From Epiperipatus broadwayi (taxonomy: Eukaryota > Onychophora > Udeonychophora > Euonychophora > Peripatidae), in the NCBI GenBank assembly GCA_028023455.1, contig JAQFVV010000036.1, positions 3,564,452-3,628,451 of the forward strand: a stretch of DNA of 64,000 nt, in the 5' to 3' direction. Below, one piece after another: positions 1-10,522 of this stretch. The notes under the pieces are model-generated. The model saw only the letters and a list, made by a program, of their open reading frames with translations. It was not told the DNA's origin and searched no databases. Positions within the stretch are counted from its first letter, which is position 1. Every line of letters starts with the position of its first letter. Both the position numbers and the translations under genes were made by a program.

Positions 1-1545
1 CCCCCCAAAAACTGGCTAACATAAGATATTTGAAGTCTCCATATGTTTCTGGTTTAATAAATAATGATTGCCACCAGTCTTCAGATGCTGCACACAAATG
101 GTTAGCGGCAATAGCAATCTTTTCTATCTCAGATAAATGACATAAGGTGAATAACTCCTCCAGATTCTGGAGATACTCGTGTGGATTCTCCAGATATTCA
201 CCTCTAAAAAATTTTATTTTTAAGAATTTTAAGGCCATGGAGCTATTACTTTCTGGCTCTAGCATGACTTTACTTCTAGCCTCATTTAATGGATCGTATA
301 TTGATTCTACTGGATTAATTACCGTATGTAACTCAGATATTACTTGGTTATTATGACCATTATTTTTTTCCTTTACTTGAGTTTCAGATAAACCTTTACT
401 TTGAACAACTTTTTTACTTTTTGTAAAATTATCCCTATTATAGTCTATAGCTTGCATTCGACTCTCTAATTCTAACTTATAGTTCTGCCATTCACAGTCT
501 ATTCTCTTTGAACTATCTTTTAGGCCTACATTTAAGTGTTTAATCTGTTGTTCCAATTGGTTAATAGTTTCATCTTTATCTATCCCGAATTTATCTTCTA
601 ACCTTTGATAAGACTTTACTCTCACACTGAGTCATTAATTCCCCTATTTCATCTTGGAGATTATTATGTAATAGCTGTGCATTACTCTTTATTATATCAT
701 TAAAATTTTCTACTCTTCCCATAACTTGACTTAGCTCACTTTCTAGATTTTGATTAATCTCACATTGGGTCAACTCTTGAGTTTCTAGTTTAGCTATTAA
801 TCTGGTAATCTGGCTCTGACATCCTTTCACTACATTGTCAGGTGCTAGAGTTATATTTTTAACTTCCTCTTTCAAATTACTGACTTCACTTCTAGCACTG
901 TCTAATTCTCCCTTAATAGATTCAACTCTATCCTGAACTTCTCTTTGAAATACTACTGTTTCCTTTTGATAATTTCTTATTTCCTGTACTTCATTGTTTA
1001 ATACAATATATTGACTTTTAAAGTCCTGCTGGATAGCCTCAATCATATTTTCTGCCCTTTCAGAATTTATTTTGATCTCTTTCCTTATTCTTATTTCCAG
1101 CTTTTCAGAGGCCAATTTTGATTCTTCTACATGATTTCTCAAATCTTCCCTTAAGTCCTTTATCTCCTGTACTTGATTGTCTAATTTAATATCTAAATTT
1201 TGTATCTGACTTTTTAATTCACTTTTTAATTCACTATTTGAGTTTTGGATCTGACTTTTTAATTCACTTTTTAATTCACTATTTGAGTTTTGTATCTGAC
1301 TTTTCAATTCACTATTTGATTGTTCTAATTTTTTCAAGAATTAATGTATTTCTCATTAAATGATCTGGCTCATTTTCATGTTTTCCCTTTATTATTGTGG
1401 CTTCTTCTGTGTTAGCTATATCCAAATCTTCCCCTTCCTCTTTTAATTCTACACTAAAATATGGAGTCTGTGTATCAGGGGATTGTAATTCTTGGGATCC
1501 TCCCAAATCCTCAGAAATACTATGATTATCTTTGTTTTCATTCAT
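1..1545 (-). pseudogene. LTR-retrotransposon gag, frameshifted, truncated by window edge
   Basis: The start at 1545 (ATG) opens an acidic 77-residue N-terminus. A one-base shift in an A-run near 1330-1350 leads into a 248-residue coiled coil (1337-591) built on 15-residue repeats of the SELKSQIQNSN type. A second one-base shift near 610 leads into an open frame that runs to position 1. That last part reads FRGEYLENPHEYLQNLEELF, then HLSEIEKIAIAANHL and SEDWWQSLFI, the pattern of the retrotransposon Gag capsid domain (conserved F-x-G near the start, E-K and W in the helices). Restoring both frames would give a Gag with a long coiled-coil front. Zinc knuckle and pol would lie left of the window. 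The family assignment is firm at the level of LTR retroelement gag; the clade is not. Confidence 0.8.
1200..1330 (-). repeat. 45-bp tandem repeat inside the gag coiled coil
   Basis: Three near-identical 45-bp units encode a heptad-like S-E-L-K-S-Q-I-Q-N register on the minus strand. The repeat keeps the reading frame, so it grew within coding sequence and lengthens the coiled coil by 15 residues per unit. Confidence 0.8.
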
Positions 1546-2385
1546 ATTAAATTCTAACTCTTTTAGTATTTAACAGTACTGAAATATTAGCAATGAACTA
1601 TTAATAAATTTATCGATAAGAAATTATTGACAAGACATCCTGCCTCCATGCCTCTCCTACCAAAAACAATCTACACCAAAAAAACTATGCTCTGACATTA
1701 AATATCCCTAAAGCTCCAACATTAACTACTAAATATGCTTTTTTTTTTCTTCATATGCATCTTGGTCCATAGAAATCTCGTTAGATATTATGTAATATAG
1801 CATAAGTGCCAATCACAAAACCAGACAAACAGATCATCATAAATGATAAAATCATTACAGTGTTTTATGGAATTGCCTACAGACTACAACATCATAAACT
1901 AACAACTTAATTATTTATTTTTCAGTGGCAAAAGATTAGATCATATAATAGATATTCACATAATATCTTATGGCTAAACAATTCATTATTGGCAAATATT
2001 TTTAATCAATGAATAACTAATCCATTCAAGGGCAAACAATATTAATATTGACTTCAAGAAAAGTTTACCAAATTCATCGTGGCCAGCTATAGCCATCGAT
2101 GGCCCCTGTAGTTGGACGGCCATTTCTAACCCAGTTCTTTTTTTAGTTTAATTTATTTATTAGTTTTATTTCTAACCCAATTATTAGTTTATTTTATTTG
2201 CACTTGTTGACACCAATTTTTCAGGTTGTTGTTAAGGCAACCCAAAAATAAAGCAACATATCCATTAATTTGCCAATATGATCTAAAATACTTTTCATAT
2301 AATACAATTGTACATTCAATTCTCTTAAGCCATGCCATGATTGTAATAACAACAATAATTGATCACTTATTAATTTAAAGAATAA
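1546..2385. other. Non-coding, possible 5' leader of the gag element
   Basis: No gene is seen. On the minus strand this lies just upstream of gag. Near 2200-2215 the minus strand reads TTGGTGTCAACAAG, which resembles a primer-binding site next to an LTR end. No matching LTR copy is in the window to confirm it. Confidence 0.3.
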
Positions 2386-2682
2386 TTATAATAATATTAA
2401 TCTCAGGGTTCTTTGTTTCATGTAAGGAAATGCTCGGCGGTATTGTGTTGTCGCATATGACTGGCATTCTGGTCGGCTATAGGAAACATTTATTTTACTT
2501 AAATTCAATGTGTCTTCATCTCTCATATCAACTGCTATATTATTTAAAGAGATGATAATTCTATTCAATAATGACGTATAATTTTGAATAACACAGCCCT
2601 TTTTTTCCAGAATCTCAGTCAGAATAATAAAAAGACAAGGGTGCTTTTTGTGTCCTTCCATCATCCATGACAACACAATCAT
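2386..2682 (-). CDS. Exon-like ORF, unrecognised
   Basis: A 98-residue frame with balanced, protein-like composition, unlike the surrounding A/T sequence. It contains GHKKHPCLFIILTEILEKKG, then a helical stretch SLLNRIIISLNNIAVDMRDE, then YATTQYRRAFPYM. On the minus strand the frame is preceded by ...AATCTTAG, a possible splice acceptor; the acceptor leaves one base before codon TAT-ATG. It ends in a TAA with no obvious GT donor before it, so it would be a terminal exon, a retained fragment or a pseudogene. I do not recognise the protein and give no function. It may instead be part of the neighbouring LTR element. Confidence 0.3.
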   Translation of the reverse strand: MIVLSWMMEGHKKHPCLFIILTEILEKKGCVIQNYTSLLNRIIISLNNIAVDMRDEDTLNLSKINVSYSRPECQSYATTQYRRAFPYMKQRTLRLILL

Positions 2683-4440
2683 ATAACTAAGATTTATTAC
2701 TTAGACAATTTAACTAAATGGGAATGGAATAATGTGCAACCAAAGTTAATGGTTTGAAAAAAAAAATCATTTTTTTTTTTTTTTTTTACACAAAGGTGAA
2801 TGTTTAGTCTTAAGTTTTCAACTCCATAAATAATTATCATTAAACTAAAATATAATGACATATTCCGATCTGCTTAATTTTATTTATCTGGTATATTAAG
2901 TTTTTAAGAATTTGGAATGATTTCGGACTCAAGAAAAGGTTTTGCAAATATTGTGCAAACACTTATATTTAGCATATAAAAACAAAAAAATGAATCTACA
3001 ACAAATTTTAACAAGACTATAATTTATTATTATAACAAAAAAAAAATATATGAACATTTATTCAATAATCCCATAGTAATACAAAAATATAAAATATAAC
3101 TGACATTAATCTGTATACTCTTTTGGTTATGGACTAGAGGTTACTACTTCTCCTGTATGCAATCATATGGATTGATTAACTAAAAGTACATTTCATTACC
3201 AATACATTGTTTATTAAATTTTGGTAACCTTGTAGAAGCTTTTATTCAAAATTATTGACTAACTATTTTTTTTTTTTTTAAATGATTAATCAAGAGAGTA
3301 TTATTTAATTACTAACCAGAATTAAATATTGCATTTGAATATTCCTTCAGTAAATAAGCGTTTTAAATTACGCAATTTTAATTACTTTCTCCATTGATTT
3401 ACTTGTCAAATACTAGCAATATTTAGCAGCACAATACAGATATTGATCCTAGTCACTAATGCACTATTTATACTAAATTGGATCTTGAGGAGCTAACACC
3501 TCCAATATAACCTTTATCTTGCCCGAACTTTCAAAATTAAGCACAATAATCAACACCTTCCATGGTGGAGCTATCTTTATTTTCACATGAGGAATATGGA
3601 ATAACCACGAAGGTCTGTAAAGTAATCTACTACATTAAAATATTTTGGTGGTTTCTTGCCTCTTTCTTGGGCATACAACGAGCACACACCAAATACAATC
3701 CTCTCCTGGGATTTAAACGAATGAAGCATACTAAATGCTAGATAAATTCTTGATCGTCCTATCTATGAGAATCGATCACTTGGGCTTTAAACATACCCGA
3801 ACATTATATTTAAAATCTTCCTCTCATGGAAAACAAAGCTTTTGGGGAGATCATTTTTCATCCCACAAAATAAATACATTATAATTATTACCTATGCGAA
3901 TATTAAGCATATACCAATGCTATATCTGGGCAGGATAAGTAAATACACTGATTATAATAAACTTATGTTACCGTGTATACTTTGATCAACATCTGAAATC
4001 AATGGACATCATAGAATAAAAGTATAATAATTTTAATTTTAATAAAGGAACATTCAAAAATAGTTGGTAGCATACTATCTTAAACTAAATAAAGTGGATG
4101 TGTTATTTAAGAATAATTAGGAAATTCGTTTCAAAACTTTAACAAGAAATATTTTGTTATAGCATTTTTTTTTTTTAGTTACTTCTGATAATTTTCAATA
4201 TTTATTTTACCCCTTAAATATCTAAATATTTTTCTTTTACGTATCTAACATACAAATTTTCTACCTACAATTGTATGTAATAATTAAAACATATTTTATA
4301 GATTTTTTCTTTCGTGTTAAATATCAACTTAACCTATAATAATTATATTAAAACATACATTTGTCATTACAAGGCTATTAAATATCACTTGACCATACAG
4401 ACTTTAACCTATGTTGATATAACAAAAAAAAAAAAACACA
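2683..4440. other. Non-coding A/T-rich stretch
   Basis: Poly(T) and poly(A) runs of 10-19 bases (for example 2770-2788) and no convincing ORF. The part from about 3480 to 3850 is less A/T-biased and may be an eroded repeat, but I cannot assign it. Confidence 0.5.
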
Positions 4441-4548
4441 TATACTTTTACAAATGCACATAGAGAGCGTACCAATAGCTCAAACAAGCTCGTAATTAAC
4501 AAGTGCGGTTATGAGAAATATTTAAAATCTCTATCCAGAACACTCTTA

Positions 4549-4592
4549 TCTCCAGACCATGGTTTCGGGCTTATGGCCCACGTCAGTGGAGA
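4549..4592 (-). ncRNA. Hammerhead ribozyme-like fold, array copy 1
   Basis: Minus strand, read 5' to 3': TCTCCA pairs with the terminal TGGAGA (stem I, 6 bp). The core CTGACG-T follows. GGGC and GCCC then close stem II around the loop CATAA. GAAA follows, and ACC/GGU closes stem III, leaving C as the cleavage nucleotide before TGGAGA. Predicted cleavage lies between plus-strand 4555 and 4554. Compared with the consensus CUGANGA, position A9 is U; all other core positions (C3, U4, G5, A6, G8, G12, A13, A14, A15.1, U16.1) are present. Confidence 0.7.
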
Positions 4593-4966
4593 GCTAGAAT
4601 ATTCAGACACTAGACCTAAAATATCAACTCAAAAAAACCAGCACTTATTTCAAACGTATATTTAAGAAGAAACTCTGAATTTTTCGGACATGAAAATGTC
4701 TTTAAATCCAGCTATCTAACTTAAATAGCTATATGGGACTGAAGTAAATTCAGATCTACCATATTCTAATAGGCTCAGCATAGCCAAAGCCTTAAAGGTA
4801 AAATTATAATAATTAAAAAAGCAAGTCATATATAACGTGACATTACTTTTAATGAGCTTGTAGTTACAAAAATGCACATAGAGAGCGTACCAATAGCTCA
4901 AACAAGCTCGTAATTAACAAGTGCGGTTATGAGAAATATTTAAAATCTCTATCCAGAACACTCTTA

Positions 4967-5010
4967 TCTCCAGACCATGGTTTCGGGCTTATGGCCCACG
5001 TCAGTGGAGA
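4967..5010 (-). ncRNA. Hammerhead ribozyme-like fold, array copy 2
   Basis: Identical motif to the copy 418 bp to the left, including the A9-to-U change. A transcript through both left-arm units would be cut twice and release a monomer of about 418 nt if the fold is active. Confidence 0.7.
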
Positions 5011-5385
5011 GCTAGAATATTCAGACACTAGACCTAAAATATCAACTCAAAAAAAACCAGCACTTATTTCAAACGTATATTTAAGAAGAAACTCTGAATT
5101 TTTCGGACATGAAAATGTCTTTAAATCCAGCTATCTAACTTAAATAGCTATATGGGACTGAAGTAAATTCAGATCTACCATATTCTAATAGGCTCAGCAT
5201 AGCCAAAGCCTTAAAGGTAAAATTATAATAATTAAAAAAGCAAGTCATATATAACGTGACATTACTTTTAATGAGCTTGTAGTTACAAAAATGCACATAG
5301 AGAGCGTACCAATAGCTCAAACAAGCTCGTAATTAACAAGTGCGGTTATGAGAAATATTTAAAATCTCTATCCAGAACACTCTTA

Positions 5386-5413
5386 TCTCCAGACCATGGT
5401 TTCGGGCTTATGG
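5386..5413 (-). ncRNA. Half hammerhead, truncated at the palindrome centre
   Basis: The 3' half of the motif is present: stem I strand, cleavage site, stem III, GAAA and one strand of stem II. It stops inside loop II, where the sequence jumps into inverted TACGCTCTC repeats. This copy cannot fold alone. The break marks the arm-to-arm junction of the palindrome. Confidence 0.7.
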
Positions 5414-5765
5414 TACGCTCTCTATGTACGCTCTCTATGTGCATTTTTGTAACTACAAGCTCTATGTACGCTCTCTATGTGCATTTTTGTAACTACAAGC
5501 TCATTAAAAGTAATGTCACGTTATATATGACTTGCTTTTTTAATTATTATAATTTTACCTTTAAGGCTTTGGCTATGCTGAGCCCTATTAGAATATGGTA
5601 GATCTGAATTTACTTCAGTCCCATGTAGCTATTTAAGTTAGATAGCTGGATTTAAAGACATTTTCATGTCCGAAAAATTCAGAGTTTCTTCTTAAATATA
5701 CGTTTGAAATAAGTGCTGGTTTTTTTTGAGTTGATATTTTAGGTCTAGTGTCTGAATATTCTAGC

Positions 5766-5809
5766 TCTCCACTGACGTGGGCCATAAGCCCGAAACCATG
5801 GTCTGGAGA
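5766..5809 (+). ncRNA. Hammerhead ribozyme-like fold, array copy 3
   Basis: Stem I is 5766-5771 with 5804-5809. The core CTGACGT is at 5772-5778. Stem II is 5779-5782 with 5788-5791 (four G-C pairs), loop CATAA. GAAA is 5792-5795 and stem III is 5795-5802. Predicted cleavage is after C5803. Outside stem I, TCTAG (just upstream) can pair with CTGGA (5821-5825), leaving an asymmetric internal loop. Such a loop is the usual site of the loop I-loop II contact that speeds natural hammerheads. U in place of A9 is the one core deviation. Confidence 0.72.
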
Positions 5810-6183
5810 TAAGAGTGTTCTGGATAGAGATTTTAAATATTTCTCATAACCGCACTTGTTAATTACGAGCTTGTTTGAGCTATTGGTACGCTCTCTATGT
5901 GCATTTTTGTAACTACAAGCTCATTAAAAGTAATGTCACATTATATATGACTTGCTTTTTTAATTATTATAATTTTACCTTTAAGGCTTTGGCTATGCTG
6001 AGCCTATTAGAATATGGTAGATCTGAATTTACTTCAGTCCCATATAGCTATTTAAGTTAGATAGCTGGATTTAAAGACATTTTCATGTCCGAAAAATTCA
6101 GAGTTTCTTCTTAAATATACGTTTGAAATAAGTGCTGGTTTTTTTGAGTTGATATTTTAGGTCTAGTGTCTGAATATTCTAGC

Positions 6184-6227
6184 TCTCCACTGACGTGGGC
6201 CATAAGCCCGAAACCATGGTCTGGAGA
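6184..6227 (+). ncRNA. Hammerhead ribozyme-like fold, array copy 4
   Basis: Same motif as at 5766-5809, 418 bp downstream and on the same strand. Predicted cleavage is after C6221. Cutting here and at 5803 would free a 418-nt monomer with 5'-OH and 2',3'-cyclic phosphate ends, the form that can be circularised. Confidence 0.72.
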
Positions 6228-6400
6228 TAAGAGTGTTCTGGATAGAGATTTTAAATATTTCTCATAACCGCACTTGTTAATTACGAGCTTGTTTGAGCTA
6301 TTGGTACGCTCTCTATGTGCATTTTTGTAACTACAAGCTCATTAAAAGTAATGTCACGTTATATATGACTTGCTTTTTTAATTATTATACTTTTACAAAT

Positions 6401-8162
6401 TAGTTTTAAAAAAATCATTAATTAACAAATGCCTATTATCTCATTAGAAAAATGTTTTTCTGTGAGCGATTTGTCCAGGTGAAGAGTTTTATCCAGTCGT
6501 ATTTCACGAAGCAAGTTTAAAAATAATAAACGCATTTTTATCACTTCCTTTAAATAAAAGTGTTCTTTTATTTTGTGCTTCTATAAAAATTAGGTAAAGA
6601 AACATATAGCATAATTGAAGATTAATTCTTACTTGAATTAAACTGCTACAATTTTGGGATCCAAAGAAAATAAAATATACATATTCTAACATAATGAACA
6701 GTTGACGATAGATGATAAACATACACAATTCTTTTCTTTTTTATTATTGACGATACGTACAATTCATATTAGCTAGCTTACTTATGGACAGAAATGCGCA
6801 ATTTTTCCGAGATTATTCTGATAATAACTGCAGCTGATTTACATGTATAGGAAGTTTTACTAACTCCAACTGATGTGTAATATAATATATCATTTATTTT
6901 TATCATTAAGTCACTAAGATATTTAGTTTTGTTCATACTTTAGGAATTATAATGTTTTTAACGGTAACTTCTCCGTAAGAATGCCCCTATATAACTTTTC
7001 CTATATTTACTCTGAGAAAGTTTATATATATATTTTTTTTTTATTTATTTTTTTTTTTTTAAAAAAATATACAGGTGCATAATTTAATCTTATTTATCAT
7101 TATTATTATTTCCAGACAATTCTTGGTGAATAAAACATCTTCTAACGTATGTAACTACATTACTTGTAAAGGCAGACAATATTGAGAAAGAGCGCGAAAA
7201 TGTTTCTAGTTGATTTTCCTTGGTTTCAAAATATTTCTTTCAATTTTTTTTTTTTTCTATACCAAGAAAATATCAATAAATAACATAAAGTTAATAAATA
7301 ATTAATCTTTTCTTGGAAATCACTTCTCTTCCTTAATTTAGATATAATATAATTTTTCGTGACTCTTTTAGTTACATCTGTCATTTTTGAACTTTAGCGT
7401 GAGACAATAAATTTTTAAGTATAAAAGGTCTTTAGATAGGTAGATGGCACAGGAAATCAGGATATCTTATCAAAAAAAATTTAGCCACGCATTATATTAT
7501 TAAAATTTTACTCTGATTACATTTATTTCTGCAAAATAAAATGAAAAAATTGAGTTACCAAATTTCAGCACTGTTCCTTCCTTGAAAACTAAAAGCAGAC
7601 TATATTTTTTTTTTTTTTACTTTAGCGACCTCTTCCAGAAAAATAATCATTTGATTATAACATAAACAAAAGAAAGGAAAAACTTATTACAATCATATAG
7701 TTTTCGGTATTATTTATCTGGATTACAAAGTAATTTGACAATATAAAAAATAATAATAAATACATTAAATTAACAATCAGTGATGTATAATTCTTTAAAC
7801 ATTATTCTTTTTTTTTTTTTTTTTTACAAAAAGAAATTACCAGAAGTTATTGTGCTTTATGATGACACTCATCCACTCTCCCTTCTACCCATCCAAAATC
7901 AATTACTATTTAGCTTTTATACCATATTAATTTGCTCTAATTATTAATATCTCAATTGAATTATTCATGTTCTCTCTTTAAAAATGACATTGAGTTATTA
8001 AATCTATTAGTTATTCACCCAAAACATGCCAAAGTGAGTGAATAGCATACTTTATTAATCCATTATTACTATTGTTATTTTATCTTTTTATTTCTTTAAA
8101 GAATAGCATTGTTTTCCTGCAGAAATAATGCCAAGTAAACCAAGTGTCAATAACACTAGGTT

Positions 8163-8165
<3 letters not shown>
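6401..8165. other. Non-coding A/T-rich stretch
   Basis: No gene seen. Contains poly(T)/poly(A) runs (7028-7066, 7603-7618, 7807-7825) and short ATT repeats. The ORF at 6504-6728 has the composition of translated A/T sequence and no recognisable domain. Confidence 0.6.

Positions 8166-8204
<39 letters not shown>
8166..8204. repeat. (TA)n microsatellite
   Basis: About 19 uninterrupted TA units, directly followed by the GGTA-type minisatellite. Confidence 0.95.
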
Positions 8205-8208
<4 letters not shown>

Positions 8209-8610
8209 CAGGTGGAGGGGGGCAGGCAGGAAGACAGTCAGGTAGATGGGTTGGTAGGTAGAGGGGTAGAGGCATAGGTGGGTAGGTGGGTGAGTGGGTA
8301 GGTGAATAGGTGGATGGGTGGGTAGGTGAGTAGGTGGGTAGGTGGTTATGTGGCTAAGTGTCTAGGTTGCTAAGTAGCTTGTTAGGTTGGACAGTCAGTG
8401 AGTGGGTGGCTAGATGGCTAGGTTGGTTGGTCAATCAGTTGGTCGATCAGTGGGTGGAGGTGGATAGGTGGGTAAATGGGTAGGTGGGTAGATTTCCAGG
8501 TGGCTACGTAGCTAGATAGGTTGGTCAATCTATTGGTAGGTTGGTCAGTAGTCAGTAGGTATATCAGTCAGTTGGTAGATAGGTAGGTAGGTAGGTAGAT
8601 AGATAGAAGT
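8205..8610. repeat. GGTA/GGTG degenerate minisatellite
   Basis: About 400 bp of 4- and 8-bp variants of GGTAGGTGGGTA, grading into GATA units at the right end. The plus strand is strongly G-rich (many GGG and GG runs) and depleted in C, the opposite of the surroundings. A similar block lies at 16305-16645. Confidence 0.9.
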
Positions 8611-9420
8611 AATCTATATAAGATCTATAGTATAAACTAAGTACCATTTAGAATTGTCATTTAGGCAGAAAAAAAATCAAAATATGAATCTAAAAATAAA
8701 TATGAAATAATTGTTGTGCATAGGTTAGAATAGATTTTAATGAAAAACTAAAATTGAACCCTTAAAAGTGTAAATGTCTTAAACATTCACAGATTGTTGA
8801 TTTCACAATATCTAGTAGTATCTCTATCTGCCCTAGCATTCTCACAATGCCTTATAGAGCGACAAAACCCAGTTCATTTTCTAAACATAGTGAACCATAT
8901 TTTTCTAACAACAGATTTCTTTAAAGAATCAGCACTTATACTTAGCAAAAAATTATCAACAATTACTCAACCTTTCACAAATAATAGTCTCAATAATTCT
9001 ATCAACTGCCATTTATTTTTGATTAATCCACATTATCAAGAGTTTTGTTCCATTATATTACAACATAAACCGTTCAAACTGTAAATCTGTTTCACTATCT
9101 GCACACTTTTTAATACTTTTTTTTTTTGATGGCATAGATCACTGATTTAGACATACCTATTTAGATCTGAAATAGTCAATTATTTTATAGCATTTTCTTT
9201 TAGAAATCATCTTTTTTCTCTTCTCAATATTGATCTCCCTTTTTTTTTTACTTTATTTTTCTGAATCATGATTTAACCCTTTTCTACAGTAAACATCAAC
9301 ACATCACAGGAATCAAACTAAATGGAAATCAGTTCAATAAAATCAATTAAGTTTTTTTTTATTAAGAGATATTTATTATCATTACATTAGTAACAATGGT
9401 CTTAAGAGTAACATACAATA
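8611..9420. other. Non-coding stretch
   Basis: Poly(T) runs at about 9118-9128 and 9240-9250. The 96-codon ORF at 8794-9084 shows no domain and no splice context, so I do not call it a gene. Confidence 0.5.
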
Positions 9421-9429
9421 TCACAAATG

Positions 9430-10210
9430 ATTTTACCTTATGACCCTTAAGGTGGAAGGCCACCTGATCACCCCACATCCCTATTCATCAGTGTCACTTG
9501 AATATTAAAACAGGATGTATACTTCCTTTCATCAGGTTGAGGACCACATGCTTGATTATCATGAAACTTTAACAGCCATTGCACCTCACTGCATGAGAAA
9601 CTCCCATGAGTTGAGTGTTCATTCTCTACAATTGGCACCTAACTGCTGTAGCAAGAAATTCCTGTAGAAGGAACAATGTCCAAACATGCACACATTTGAA
9701 TCCTCTTAGCATAATGCTATAATCACACTTGAGTGGACCACAACGTAAAACAGTTCATAATTTTGATTTGAGAGTTTGGGAATAAGAAATGTTTGAGTAC
9801 AAATAAATTAGCCTCCATGTGTCAGCAAACAATTTAGCAGGCACAATAAGACAGTCTCTAGTTTTCACAGTGATAATCTTCTCCTTATATTGTTCCCACA
9901 AGGACTTCAGTTTCATCCAGAATATCATTGTGCATCTAGTAATCCAGAACACAAACAGCACAATAATCATCAGCCTTAATCTCGTGAAAACTCCACCTCT
10001 AATGGCCTAACTCATATCAAGGAAAGAGGCATAACCAGGCCTAATGGATGTCCATAGCTGACCTCTAACTTCTGCCAAACAATGACAGTCAAGAAATATG
10101 TGAGCGGCAGTTTCCACCTATCGAAGGCATAACGCACATGTAGGATCAAAATTCTTAAGACCCCTCTGATACTTTTCTTAAAACTGAAGGGCTCTAAACT
10201 TACAACACAC
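9430..10210 (-). pseudogene. LINE 3' end with zf-RVT zinc-finger motif
   Basis: On the minus strand, near 10146-10060, the frame reads DPTCALC, then VETAAHIFLDC, then LAEVRGQLW. This is the C-x2-C...H-x4-C pattern of the zinc-binding domain (zf-RVT) that follows reverse transcriptase in many non-LTR retrotransposons. Downstream the frame continues through LRLMIIVLFVFWITRC and VKTRDCLIVPAKLFADTW to about 9760. At least two in-frame stops break it, so it is not coding now. The sequence to 9430 is non-A/T-biased and probably the element's 3' UTR. The RT domain itself is not present, so this is a 5'-truncated copy. The clade is not determined. Confidence 0.65.
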
Positions 10211-10428
10211 TGTACTGCTTATTGTGATGCTTTCTATTACAATCTCTAGCTTTCATTGATTTTTTACCTAACTCCTATATTTTCATCATTTTTTACCATA
10301 ATGTCATTTAAAAATTATTTATTTAATGTCAACATTAATCAGCTTTCAATATCTTAATATATAAAAAGGAAAGCAAACTAAATCTGATAAGTAATCCTTG
10401 GTGTGACAAAGATATCTGTCATTCTAAT

Positions 10429-10431
<3 letters not shown>

Positions 10432-10459
<28 letters not shown>

Positions 10460-10467
10460 ACAAATGC

Positions 10468-10511
<44 letters not shown>

Positions 10512-10522
10512 GCATTTGTTGT
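10432..10522. repeat. TA repeats with a perfect 62-bp palindrome
   Basis: Two (TA)n tracts surround AACAAATGCAGA (10459-10470), with its exact complement TCTGCATTTGTT at 10509-10520 and only TA repeats between. The whole of 10459-10520 can extrude as one hairpin. Confidence 0.9.

Larger units (their letters stand above)
4441..6400. mobile_element. Palindromic array of ~418-bp hammerhead-bearing units
   Basis: Two full units and a partial one run head-to-tail on the minus strand (4456-5413). They are followed by the mirror arrangement on the plus strand (5414-6385). Spacing of identical landmarks is 418-419 bp, and copies differ by only a few bases, so the structure is recent. The block is bounded by a 15-bp direct repeat, TATACTTTTACAAAT, at 4441-4455 and 6386-6400, consistent with a target-site duplication of a single insertion. 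The centre (about 5413-5485) holds three partial copies of TACGCTCTCTATG. Every full unit contains a hammerhead-type fold (separate entries). The small 61-codon frames in the units are identical because the units are, and are probably not genes. Known parallel: animal retrozymes, short tandem hammerhead elements. An assembly artefact of a foldback structure must also be considered. Confidence 0.8.

Noticed and set aside
4716-6060. Four near-identical 61-63-codon ORFs (4716-4901, 5135-5320, 5410-5601, 5875-6060)
   Set aside because: They are the same stretch of the hammerhead unit on both strands; identity comes from recent duplication, composition is that of A/T sequence, and there is no start context or known domain.
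8794-9084. 96-codon plus-strand ORF
   Set aside because: No recognisable domain, no splice sites and no similarity to its surroundings; kept as background.
9515-9535. Minus-strand CTGATGA at 9.52 kb
   Set aside because: No GAAA and no pairable stem I or II nearby.
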